Assembly: GCF_022539505.1 (NCBI RefSeq)
Contig: NC_061508.1
Span: 268,776,736-268,840,735 of the forward strand
Length of the DNA stretch: 64,000 nt
Origin: Lolium rigidum
Lineage: Eukaryota > Streptophyta > Magnoliopsida > Poales > Poaceae
Direction of reading: 5' to 3'
The translations under genes and the position numbers were made by a program. Positions 22,640 through 34,010 of the stretch are shown here, in pieces (position 1 is the first letter of the stretch; each line of letters opens with the position of its first letter). The notes under the pieces are model-generated. The model was not told the origin of the DNA. It saw nothing but the letters and a program-made list of their open reading frames with translations, and ran no database searches.

Positions 22640-25600
22640 CGTGTAAGTTTTAGGTTGACATTTACGCTGTAGATGGTTATTAGGAGATTTTCTATGTCGG
22701 CAATAATTGTTGTTTGTATATGTTATTTGCGAGAATGGATGAATTAGATGGCCCGGTCTATTGTGACCACACATTGTGGACGAATCTCGTAGCCACTTTC
22801 TCGGGACCTCAACGTGCGAGGTTTAGCTCTACTAGTTTGCGGACGATGTTGCAAGCTGCCGGCCTTCGCCACGCGCACAAATATGATTAGATTTATGATA
22901 GAGCTATATGATACTAAAGCTGAGACATTCGTCGTACAAGACAAGGCAGGAGCGATAAGCTGCAACCTCTGTAGACATAGAATGCATTTATGGTTTACGT
23001 AATGAGGGTTTTCCGCTTTTGATATAATTGATCAAGAATGTCTAACAAGTAGAAGGAAAATACCGCCTAGTTATCTCAGCAAGTCTAGTGGAAATCTAGT
23101 TATTTCCGACTTGATTGCTCGACATACGAGAGAGAAAGCTTCCGATGATGACTTTGTGCGGAAAGCGGTGCTTGTGCTAATTGGCTAGGTTACGGCGCCA
23201 TCGGCCCAAAAACGAGTCGATAGAGATCACTATTGTTTAGTGGAGGATGTTCCTAGAATATTTCAAATTAACTGGAATCACTTCACATTGCGCTACCTCC
23301 TCGATAATTTGTCCGCTTACACAAGATCAGCAGCAAAAGGTAGGGGATGGCCGGTTGGAAATCTTTGTCTCACTCGGGTATGCAAACATGATTAGCACTA
23401 TATTTGATGTATGTGACAATTTGAAACTTATTTCATTTAAAATGTGTTGTTTGTAGCTACTATACTGGGAAAAGGTGGTAGTCGTGGATGATCCTACGTA
23501 TATTCCACACAAGTCTATTAGGCCACTAATGAAAAAGCTGGGCTGAAGCGGAAGCGAAAGGAGGTCGCGAGTACGACTATGCAAATGGTCGTGGGAGAGG
23601 CAAAGTGAAGGTTTTGTTTTTTATCACTACTTCTAGCTACATTATATCATAGTCGATGTTGTGTTGTTATATTAATTTATGCCATTTGTTTTCTAATTTG
23701 ACATGCAGATTATTAATGATCTTACACCTCAAGCCAATGCCGGTGCGCAAACAAAGCGAGAACACATCGCGAGAATGGTGAACAGTCACGTTCGACACGT
23801 TCGAGACGGAGGCGTAGTAACAAGGACATACTATTGGAAAGTTTGAAGAAGGAACCGACGGATCACATTGACACACAATTAGCACTTGTACCAAAGAGAT
23901 GTGCGGAGGTGAGGAGCCATACATTTTACGAACACGAAAGTTTTACATTATCGGTAATGAATAATTATGGTACTACTTGTTTTGCGGGAAGTTCTAAAAA
24001 TGCTAAATAAGAATGGTGTCATGTACAAACCGGTTGAAGGATCGGAGTCGAGATAAAGGAGGAGATGAGGAAGAAGACACTTCTATTCACATCGATGATT
24101 CATCTAAGAAAGAATTCATGTACAAGAACAGTTCGACGAGTTAGATGCTTTAATTAGCAATGTAACAAAGACTTCGGTAAGTTTGTCACACCTCCTAAGC
24201 ATAATGGGGTGCCGGAGCGGGAGATAATGTGTACGTCACACCAGGAAACCTCGGTAACACGGAGGGTACACAAGATAATCCTTTTATCTTAAATGATACC
24301 ACAAAACCGGCATCATCCTCGGATATACGTATACCGGATGACATTTTCGCAAGATCTACCACCAAGGTGAATGTTGGACAGAAGGATGATGACCTACATG
24401 ACGGTGAACATGAAGTTATGAGTACTCATAGTGTTGAAACAATGGGACGAGAGGCTAGTAGGAAGAAGGGCAATATAGCAAAGTGTGCAAATAGTAATGG
24501 TAGAAGGAGAAACGCAGCGGCGGTACAAGTTGGAGGGAAAAGGAAACGGACGACGAATCAAAAATATGGATCACCATATGTGGTCGCGAAACCTAGAGCA
24601 AAACGTCAAAGCCGTGTAAAGAAAGGTAACACCATTTATTCGTTATTTCTTTGTTGGCAAATAAATGATGCTGCAACTTGTAACACATATGTTATTACTA
24701 TTATGTGCATCGGGGTTGTTTGCGGAACATGAAGTTGGGGTATCTTCGGCGGTACCAACACATCGGGAAATAGAAGTCTGCCACTTTATATGTTAAAACA
24801 ATATCCAAGCTACCAAAAGAAGCATCTAAAGGAGTGTACAAGAATGAATATGGCGCCAGCTTGTCTTCGAGAAAAGCTTAACGTCGTTCTTGCGCACGAA
24901 TGGCTATCTGATAATGTAAGTCTTCAAAACCAAAAGTTTGCGTTATACTCGTAATTAAACTATTTGAATTTGAAAATATTGTTGTTGCTATCAGATTATT
25001 GATGCTGCTATTGGGTATTTGTCTCTCCGTGTTGGGTCTGATCGAATGTTATGTCCTGCGTGGAGGACAAACTATCTCCTTGAACAAGCAGAAAAACAAT
25101 ACAGAAAAAAATACACTATTAGAAATATAGATGAGGTAGTTACAAGACCAGGAGCCTTAGGTAGGGTTATGGATGAATATTTCAAGCGTGAGAAGGTAAC
25201 ATCACTTTCTTTCAATGTTTCATGCGAAATTAGAATAAAATAATATGATAATTGACAAAGTTTTTTCCTTCTCTTGTAGACATTTTTCGCACTCGAACAT
25301 ACGGAAAACTCATTACGTAACTGTTGTCATGCATACAAAGAAGAAGGAATTCCAGGTCCTTGATCCTCTTGTTTGGTTTAGGGGTGTCAAAATCAGTTGT
25401 GGAAGACTTGGTATTACACTCTCTACACACATGTCTTTGTGTACTTTCTCATGTACGTGACGATAATATATTTGTTGTTTCGTAGATTGGGCAAATTTCA
25501 CGAGGACATACAAGAAGCAAACAATACTTGTGACACAGAATATCCGGATGTCGAAGAATGGCCTATTAAAAGATATGACATCCCTAAGCAAACCGATGAG

Positions 25601-25790
25601 TAAGTACCTATATTGCATTACACATAAAGAAAGTCGGTTTTGTATATGCGGACACTTTTAAATTTTGTCACATTATATACCAGCAATTCATGCGGATTAT
25701 GGGTATTGCAATGTATGGAGCACTGGGACGGAGATCAGATGACTTGCCCGGTTTCTCGGGTTGGCTATACTATGTGCCATGCACTCGGTT
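22640..25790 (+). pseudogene. ULP1-type cysteine protease gene of a Mutator-like element
   Basis: N-terminal pieces read DTKAETFVVQDKAGAISC (about 22912), NWNHFTLRYLLDNLSAYT-like sequence around 23270-23330 and GRGWPVGNLC (23345). A charged linker follows (24229-24630, KRKRTTNQKYGSPYVV). The protease part comprises AAIGYLSLRVGSDRMLCPAW (25010), ENSLRN and THYVTVVMHTKKKEFQVLDP (25310-25370), RYDIPKQTDE (25575-25601) and, after an intron, NSCGLWVLQCMEHWDGDQMT (25683-25742). The expected C48 catalytic His (HYV), Asp (LDP), Gln (KQ) and Cys (SCGLW) can all be read. Several frame changes between pieces indicate decay. Such ULP1 genes accompany FAR1-type MULE transposases in grasses; here the transposase faces it from the right. 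Confidence 0.7.
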
Positions 25791-26462
25791 AATTTTAACA
25801 ATGTTAACAACCCATGTGTATAACACCTTATAATGTTTTGGCAGGCCACGATCGATGAATCGAGAGAAAGTACGAGTTGCAAACATTGTTTTATCACCAC
25901 ACAACATTCTTGAGAAGGTGAAAAACAAAGTGAGATTGCTAGCAAAGACCAAGAAAATATAAATTTGATAGTGTGATTTGTTCGGTTTGCTCCCGCAGAA
26001 GGTTTCCGGACACATGTAATATTGAATTTTTAATTGTCTTCGGTTGTAAACAATATTTATTCGGTTAAGATTATCTACAAAATTTTGTAACATTGATTTT
26101 ATTTCCCATTATCGAAAGTATGCAATTATTTTTATCTTTGTACATGCATGCTATGATGATTATAAGGAAATGCCTACTTCACAATATATAATGTCTTTTG
26201 CCATTTTTACAAAAGAACACCAGAGAATTAAGAACATCAGTACAAAATAAAAACATCAGTACGTTGCAAACATTAACAACTCCATCAAATACAAAGCTAT
26301 AGTCGTCCCATTCATAATTAAGGAAATTTACTACCCTTTAGATAACTATGAAAGAACTACCCTTCCTGCTGCAGCACATTCCTGCACATGTTCACAGACA
26401 TAAAATTACACAACAACTCATATGAATCTTTTAAAGTATATGAAACAAAATGGCAGAAAAAC

Positions 26463-29296
26463 TTACTTCGGATGAAATATGCATATTGGGTTTCTTCTGT
26501 TATGCCCTTCTCCTTGGCATGCCCCGCACACTTGCACCCTGCGTTCCTTGTGTCCTAGTGGTCTTCCATTTTTAGTCATTGGAGATTTCTGCGCTTCTTG
26601 CCTAGGTGCACCCTTAGTGGACACTTTCAAAGGATCACCAACAACAATATCGCATGGTCCACTAGCATCTTCATTTTCATGCACCGACCTGAGGGGACCA
26701 TATGCTTTACCTTTAGCATACCCCTCTCTTCTAGAAATTATGCCATCAATGGTACTTGTTCAGCGAGATCATATTCCTCTGAATTGTTTAATGCAATATG
26801 CATAGCCTGTGATACCTTAATATTCATCCTGCTGTATTTCATCCGCTCCTCGCGCCTGGACCAACCCCACCCAAACATGTCGCCGGTGCGTTTAGATGGC
26901 AACCCTAACCTCGGCATTTTTTGTGAATCGTCGTAGAGCACAACATTGTGGAATTTCAGTAAATTTCAAGAAATGCAGCACATGCAGTATGTGCTTGCAA
27001 GGGATCCCCTTTCTAATCATCCTTTGACAAGCTGCACCTTATAATTTCGCCTCCTTGGGTCTATATTCCACGTAGAACCTGGTCCTTACATGATTCCTCC
27101 ATGCCACAATGAAGATGTTTGAGTCTCCCGCTCTGCATTTTTTCTAAGATCTCTATGCCGCCAATCTTTGAAAGCTCACCTTGAATAATATAGAACACAG
27201 CAGGAGTGAAGATTTTTGCAGCGGCAACCTCTAGTTCTCTCGAAATTAGTAATTGCCACTGGTGTAGTACGTCGAAGCCGTGCGGTCGTCGTGGGCTTCG
27301 TTCTCACGGAGACGGACAATTGCGTTGTCGTAGTGCATAATCATATCAACAATTGTCATTTCCCCATCTAGGTGCGAGGTGCGGACAAGAGTTTAAACTT
27401 TCACTCCGCTGGTTACTTTTCATACCCAGCCAGAATCCTTGAGAGAGATACGCTGCAGCCCAAAGTTTCCTCTTGGTGTACATCCTCTTCATCCATGTTC
27501 GAGGTTTTGGGGATTGCCATTTTCACGTAAAATGCATGCCATCGCTCCTCAAATACTTGCTCCGAGGTGGTGTAATACAAAAGAGTCCTGAACTCGTTCG
27601 GTGACTTGTTAGGTAGATGCATCTCCATATTTTTTTCAATGTGGAAGGCTGCGGATGCGATGCGGCACACCGAGAAAATACTTCGCCGATTGCGGCGATC
27701 ATCGCGGCATCTCGCATCCGTGATTACTGCCTTTGGCTTCGTTGACACATCGCTTTGAGGAAAGTCTTTAGAAGCCAAACATATGTTTGTTCATTCTCAC
27801 TTGAAAGGATGGCACACCCAAAAACCGTTGTCCTACGGTGGTTGTTCAAGCCCACAAAAGGAACAAATGGCATCTTATATTTATTCATCTTGTATGTGCT
27901 ATCAAACACCAAGCACATCTCCGTAGTCCCGGTAATCCCTACGTGATCGGGAATCACACCAGAACATGTGCTTCGGACGGCCTTTTTCATCAACGTCATA
28001 TTCAAAGAAAAATTCAGGGTCCCTCTTTTTCCTCTTTGACATAATGCGGATGGCCGTGGTAGCGTCACCGTCGAAAAGCAGCCTCCTCCTCTCCCTAGAG
28101 CACATGTTGTACAAATCCTTTCTTGTGAATCCAACACCGGCAAATGAACCGGAGCTCGCAATGAATTTTCTCATAATGAGGTGCTTCCTGATTCCCATGG
28201 ATCCCATTGATAATATCTCGGATCTCGCGCGCGTCGTTGATCGTCCTATGGGACCGAAGAAACGGAGTCCGACATGGTTCAGCTGGGTCATGGTTATGTT
28301 TGTCACGAAAATCTTCAACAACCCGGAAACCAGTTCTTCCATCAAACTTGACCACCAAACGTGCCTTGCGGCCGCAGCGAGACTCGAGTCCGTGCCTATA
28401 TACACGGCCTTCCGTGGTCGGTTGGTTTTTGGGACGTACGCCTGTCGCGGAACACACAAAACGCCTTAACCGAATTACTCCATCATCAAACCGCTTAACC
28501 TGGTCAAGCCGGACGCTGAACCCATAATCTTTAGCATATCTCGTTGTAGAAAGAATATGCTCTCTGCTTGAAATAAAAGTCATCTCTTTTATCATCCAGT
28601 ATAAATCCCGATCACTATCGGGATATTCATTGCCATTGCTACCTTTGTGTGGTTTCTCGAGTCGACTAGCGCCTGGCGTCGCTCGCAAGTAGAAAACGTA
28701 GGCATTAATTAAAACTATAAATTTATGTGTTCCAGCTATATAAGGCCGATAAAAAAGAGATAACAACCTGGCTCATGTCAACAGAATCCTCGGGAACCGA
28801 TGCACCTTCCACATCATCGGTGTGGCCCGTGTCCAAGTCGGATTCACCGTAATAGTCGTACTCAAGCTGCGTGTCAAATTGTGCCTGAAATTTATTAATG
28901 CATTTCGAAATTTAGTAACCGTAAATTTTACAGTTGCCATCATTTCATGCATCATTTTATGTCACTGTATGAGTCACTACACATACCTCACTAGTATTTA
29001 GACTGTCTGTGTGTTCACCATGGTTCTCATCATTTTGATCGTCTGTGTGTTCGCCATGGTTGTCAACATTATCAAATTCATCGTACGCAATCTGCATAAA
29101 TTATGACATGAGGAACCATATATAATTTGATTATGCTGGACTGCTGGTAATCGAAATGAAAAATAGTGGCTCACATCAAACTCGTCTTCGCTCCAGCCGG
29201 CTTCGTGCTGCAAATTTTCCTCCATTTCGAGTCATCGGAATTATAGCCGACGTACTCGTTTTGTTCCTCAATCATACCAGATATAGAGTTCTCCAT
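26463..29296 (-). pseudogene. FAR1-type MULE transposase, decayed
   Basis: Start MENSISGMIEEQNEYVG at 29296, then acidic exons (GWSEDEFD; DNVDNHGEHTDDQ; EYDYYGESDLDTGHTDD). Next is a FAR1 DNA-binding domain (about 28540-28210: KDYGFSVRLDQVKRFDDGVI, RRFVCSATG, RVVEDFRDKHNHDP), with the Cys and HNH pattern expected of this WRKY-GCM1-like finger. The catalytic region follows: FFFEYDVDEKGRPKHMFWCD (about 28000), then VFDSTYKMNKYKMPFVPFVG and NNHRRTTVFGCAIL (27900-27800), then AVITDARCRDD (27730). The C-terminal part has VGDPLKVSTKGAPRQ and a zinc knuckle, VCGACQGEGHNRRNPIC (about 26500). Frames change near 27960, 27740 and elsewhere. In FAR1/FHY3 relatives this enzyme or its domesticated descendants bind DNA; here it is most likely an inactive transposase. 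Confidence 0.8.
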
Positions 29297-29299
29297 ATT

Positions 29300-30690
29300 C
29301 TGTAGTATTGGACCATAATTACAATTGAAAAACCGGCAGAATCGCGTCCTCTTACTATGCTACAAGATGAAGTCATGGTACCTGTAATTTTAAACCCTGG
29401 CGGGGAAGATGCCGAGCCGGTGGCGCGCCTTTCCAAGGTCGTCGATCTGCGGGGGGGCTTCGCGCGCGGTCGGCGGCGTCGACATGCGAAACAACCACCG
29501 GCGGCGACGGACGTGCCGGCAACAACCGCCGACGGCCGGGCCGGCAACAACCGCTTGCGTTCAACGTAGCGACGGCGTGGAACAGCTCGATCAGATCTCC
29601 AGTGCCGATGAAAACGATGCATGCAATGGGAGCTAATCACGGTGATTAGCTTAGCACGTGGGACCCACCCACGTGGGGTCGTCCGTATAGATACGCCCAG
29701 GCCCTGTATACCCATACGAGTCTTGCACTGGGCTTGGATATGGGTTTCGGCGGGCAGCACAAAAAAAACAAAATCGGGACCACCGTACCCCTTCGGCGAT
29801 AAGTCGCGAGTTTGGAGAGGGTGCGCACCGAAGCACACCTCTTAGGAAAGGCCTTGACTAGTATACATTTCTTAGCCGAGTCTTGGCAGTACTACAGGTT
29901 TGTGTCTGAGTTGGACTTGCACTTGGGAGAGAAATAATTAGCACCAGATGAAAAGACCATCGTACACGGATCGGACAGGTATTGTTCGTGTGTGAAGCAT
30001 TTTCGTTCTCGGACCTCGACCAAGCCTCGGTGAACTCATCTGTCGCCGTCCGGATTTCGTTCAAGGAGAGGAGCACTCGGCCATCCGCTGGCTCGCTCTG
30101 GGCCGTCAACGGCCTGGAACTGTAGCTGGCCGGCGGCGTACTACGGCGGCGAGTGCCAAGCCACCACCACCTACTTGGGCTTCTTCGCACACAGAGAGCG
30201 AGGAGAGCTCGGCTTTTTCTACGACCTGGCGAGGCAGAGCCTTCCACACGACGCGGATGGCGCCCACGAAGCTTGCGCCTCAGTGATGAAGAGAACGCCG
30301 CTGCTAGGAGTCCCCGGTTTCGCCCCCGTGGTCACGATGAGGAAGAAACGGTGGCGTGGTGCCCAGTTACGCGGGGGCGGCGGGGTAGGTGAGCCGTGAC
30401 TCGTTTCCCTCCACGATGTGAGCGAACCCTAGCCCACCCTCCCACCTCCCTTCCCCTCCTAACCCCGCTGCCGCCGACGAGCGCCGCGCCTGCGCACTGC
30501 CGGCGGCGGCGGGTTTCTCCCTTACCCGCTCGCTTCGGGTGGCTATGTGGGGTAGCCACAGCAGGCGGTGGTACACCTTGGTGCTCATGGATCTCGATCC
30601 GATGACGACTGTAAGGTATGAGTGGCAAACGAGGGAGACTGCTGGTGGCATGGTCCAGTTTGGGGCCAGACGGCCCCAGTCCAGGTCATG
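29300..30690. other. GC-rich region without a supported gene
   Basis: Holds GC-rich open frames on both strands with no domain I recognise. A near-perfect 21-base palindrome, agctaatcacggtgattagct, lies at about 29630. The segment 29640-29860 is unlike its flanks and may contain the end of the neighbouring transposon. Confidence 0.4.
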
Positions 30691-30692
30691 TG

Positions 30693-30926
30693 GAGTGTGT
30701 TTGGTTTGGTTCCTCTAGTAGCCGCGTCAAAAAATTGGCTGCCCATCAAGTATTGCTCATTGTTTTGTTTGTAGCCAATATTTTGGCTGCCAATAGATGT
30801 CTAGCCCTTCCACTCACAGATTATTGCCAAATAATTGGCCAACAAGAATTTCTTGACCAAAATATTGGCAGCCAACTCTTGCTAAATATTTGGTAGGGCT
30901 AGTGTGGGCACCAACCAAACACACCC
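30693..30926. mobile_element. MITE, probably PIF/Harbinger (Tourist-like)
   Basis: Left end GAGTGTGTTTGGTTTGG at 30693. The right end, read on the other strand, is GGGTGTGTTTGGTTGG, ending at 30926. The 234-base element is AT-rich with repeated ttggctgcc motifs. The flanking triplet GTG occurs on both sides (30690-30692 and 30927-30929). The TIR style and 3-bp duplication point to Harbinger; a hAT relative is less likely. Confidence 0.7.
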
Positions 30927-30929
30927 GTG

Positions 30930-33900
30930 GTCTTCTGCAGGTGGCTCGGATTTCTCTCCAGGTTGCATCACCGTTGGTACCAAATCTGGGCCAGGCTCTG
31001 CCCCTCACTTCCTCGTTTCGGGAGGATCGTTGTTGTGTTTTTGCTATCGTGTTGAGGCGAGTCTTTGGATGTCAAGAAAGAGACTGGCTTGACCGGCGAT
31101 GGTGTGGCGTTGGTAAGGACACGGATTTGTTCTCGGGTATCGTGGTGGTGGATCTCCTTTTGCAGCGGTGTGCGGTCTCGGCTGGGGCTGACTTTGCGAG
31201 ATTAGGGCAGCGATGACATGCTGGAACATGGCGGGTTCGGTCGGTGGTAACAGGGGATTGTTCGACACAGAGCTGTAGATGGACGGCGGCGACCTGGGCA
31301 CAACAACGTGGCGACAAGGATAATAGAGCCTGGTCGAGGCATGGTAGGTGGCAATGCCTGATTTCGGCCTAATGGGCCCTGCTACTACGTTCAAACATCA
31401 AACATCTCTGGTAGTGGAGGGTGGATCCCCTCCCTTGGGGCCGTGTGTCCTGATGGTTTATGGCTATGGTGTTCTCTTACCTTGTCCAATCAGCTGACGC
31501 CTTTGCGGTGTGTTGGTCAAGTCATGGGCTCGAATTCGTGGATGTCTGGGCGGCGTCCCAGGAAGGTAGACTGCGTGGGCGGCTCTACGATGAGCAACAT
31601 GGCGGCGGTGGTGGTCTCTCTCTCTCCGATCATGGGGATGGCGTGGAGCGGACGGTGGGGGATCCTGGTATTGGTGGCGCTTCGGCTTTGGGAGCTCCCA
31701 GTGGTGTCATGATGTTTCCAGGAAAAATATCCACGCCTTTGTGCCAACGGCGGTGCTGCGCGCCGTAACCCTCTTGAGTGGCGTTGTTATGGTCATCCTC
31801 CCCGCGGGGTACGGCTTCGTGTGAAAACCCTCGACCTCGCACTCTATACAGCAGCAGTACGTGGTTACCCTTTTGAGGGCATCGTTGTGGAGTCCTGATT
31901 ACACGCAGTCTCGTTTCGATGTCTTCGGTGGCAAGTTTTAGCTTACCTTGTTTTTATTTGTTTTTTCTTTGATTGTCCTCATAAGAGGTTCTCATCAAAC
32001 ACGTTTAGAGTAAGGCGGAAAGCCTATTTTAAGGATGGCATTGACATATTATCTAGCTGTAGATTAAACACCCCGGGCTTAGAGCAAAGCATCCACATGT
32101 TTTTTTTTTCAAAAGCATGGAAAGTATAGAATATATTTAACAAAAAAAAGGACATGTTGCTCCGATTCTGGCCCCCCACACAACTTAACGACCTTGGGGT
32201 TACAGGCCCTTGGGGAGGGGCCCAGCCAGAAGGTATGTCGCAACAGCCTTTGCCTCGACAGTGGCTCGGAGTACGAGCATGCTTTCCTCGGCGAAGTTCT
32301 GGTTCATACCGTGGTATTTAAGCTGGAGCTGCCCGTACAAATCTGCCGAGGTGGTACTAAATTACGACGTGGTGCAGTTCGTTCTCTTGCTGGGCTGCTT
32401 TCGGCCCGGGATATCCGGCCCGCCTACCGATTCCCGGAGATGCTTCGACCGCAATAACCTCTGCTCGGTAACATGCCTGGCCAGCTGCCCCTTCTCAAGA
32501 AAAAACAGCTTCACGGGGCCTGTCGCTCGCTCACATGTCGGCCCTGGGTTGGTTTGTGCTCAATGCAGATGTTTTGGAGTACCAAGACCAAACACTAGGG
32601 AGTACCCTGAATTGAAGGGTCAAATCGTAATCATTGATAAAAGAGCCAAGCGGTTAATTTTCCCTGATCGTATCGCATTGCTTGCAACCTGCCGCTGCTC
32701 GATCTTCTTCCTCATGTGCCGCTGCCAAGGGTTAGGGTTACTGCAGCCTCTGTACTCGCTGCCGCCATTGACACAAGGTTGGAGTTGTGGCCGCCGTGTG
32801 CTGTCGTCCCTGCTCCTTGCCCCAGCTCGTCATTGCATTATTGGCGAGACAATACCTGGATCTTAGTGCTTCCTTATTAGCTATATCCTGATAAATAAGC
32901 ACACTATACCTAATAGCAACAACAATATCAACATCAAAGCGTTTTGTCCTAAGTAAGTTGAAGTAGGTTAGATATGAAACCAACATAGACATTGAATTGC
33001 TGAAGTTTCTTCCAGTAATATATGAGTGTCATTTACAGATGATACAAAAGATAAAGCTGGTGCAACTTCATATTTATTCTGATACACAGTTATCATCACG
33101 TGATAACTCAAAACATAGAAGTACGTATACGAAACTAGACCATTTAGGTCTTTTCGAGCTGAAGGATCTTTTAAATGTCATTTTGGAGATTTCAACCCTA
33201 GGAACATTTCCAGTTGAGACCTTCAATATCAACCGAATGAAGGCCTTAGAAGCTAGGCTAGCTTGGTTAGTGCCAACCAAATGGCTAGCCAAGACAGGTG
33301 TCGCAAGGTGGCGTGGGCTAGCTGAGCTATGGCCCATCTTAGCAAAGAACAAACGCACCCGAGGTCACCCCATTGTCAACCATTCTTCGGAGAATTAGTG
33401 GGATCCAATGCCAATTGCAGACTCTTTCTCTCTCTCTCAGAAAAACAATACCCAATACAGACGGAGATATACGCTTCTTTTGTAAATGGTACTATAACAA
33501 TGTACCAAGATGATAGTACAAATTACATGATATGCGACAAGAAAAAATATGATCAATGGTTTTTGGCACCATATTGCCCCTCCGGTGTGGGTGTCTTCTC
33601 CTAGAGAACCTAATTTCTACCCAGGAAGATCAAACGATGCTAGGTTGCATCCTGGAATCCTCGATAGAGAGATCTAACAGGACGGACCTTGAAAGAAACG
33701 ACACGCAACACATCAACTGTTGCTGCATCTTACACGGTGAGAACTTAAATGAACCAGCAGTGGTCCTGTGAAAAACCTCGTGACCCTCAAGGGTGAGGTT
33801 TTTGCAAGTTGAACAGCTAGGTGTCCTGACAAGAAGCGTCTTACCATACATCTTTAACACAAGTTTGGGGTGGAAATAAAGAAGACAAAAAAGATACAAA

Positions 33901-34000
33901 CAATCAGATATTGCACTACGGATTATCGATTTTTAGAATAAAACAAAGGCATGTGGTACGTACATGATATATGCACAGCGGAGATCTGCAATTTCTAAGG
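30930..34000. other. No recognisable gene; repeat-like GC-rich sequence
   Basis: 30.93-32.0 kb reads like a non-coding dispersed repeat (gtgaaaaccctcgacctcg near 31820). 32.17-32.87 kb is a distinct GC-rich block with a 218-residue open frame I cannot relate to anything. 33.0-33.9 kb is AT-rich, with ggctagc-rich inverted phrases at 33240-33350. The last few hundred bases probably include the 3' untranslated region of the gene ending at 34011. Confidence 0.4.
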
Positions 34001-34010
34001 ACCGGTCATG

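Larger units (their letters stand above)
22640..29296. mobile_element. Probable Mutator-like element (MULE) with ULP1 and transposase genes
   Basis: The ULP1 gene (+) and the FAR1/MULE transposase gene (-) converge on about 26.0-26.4 kb, as expected for one two-gene element. I could not identify terminal inverted repeats or a 9-bp target duplication, so the limits are only those of the coding parts. The true ends probably lie between 20.6-22.6 kb on the left and 29.3-30.0 kb on the right. Two independent insertions remain possible. Confidence 0.5.

Noticed and set aside
29272..29838. 188-codon minus-strand frame upstream of the MULE transposase
   Set aside because: Composition-driven GC-rich frame; the supported start is in another frame at 29296.
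32210..32866. 218-codon plus-strand frame
   Set aside because: No domain, Cys-rich and irregular composition, no promoter or splice signals, and a competing antisense reading that looks equally plausible.
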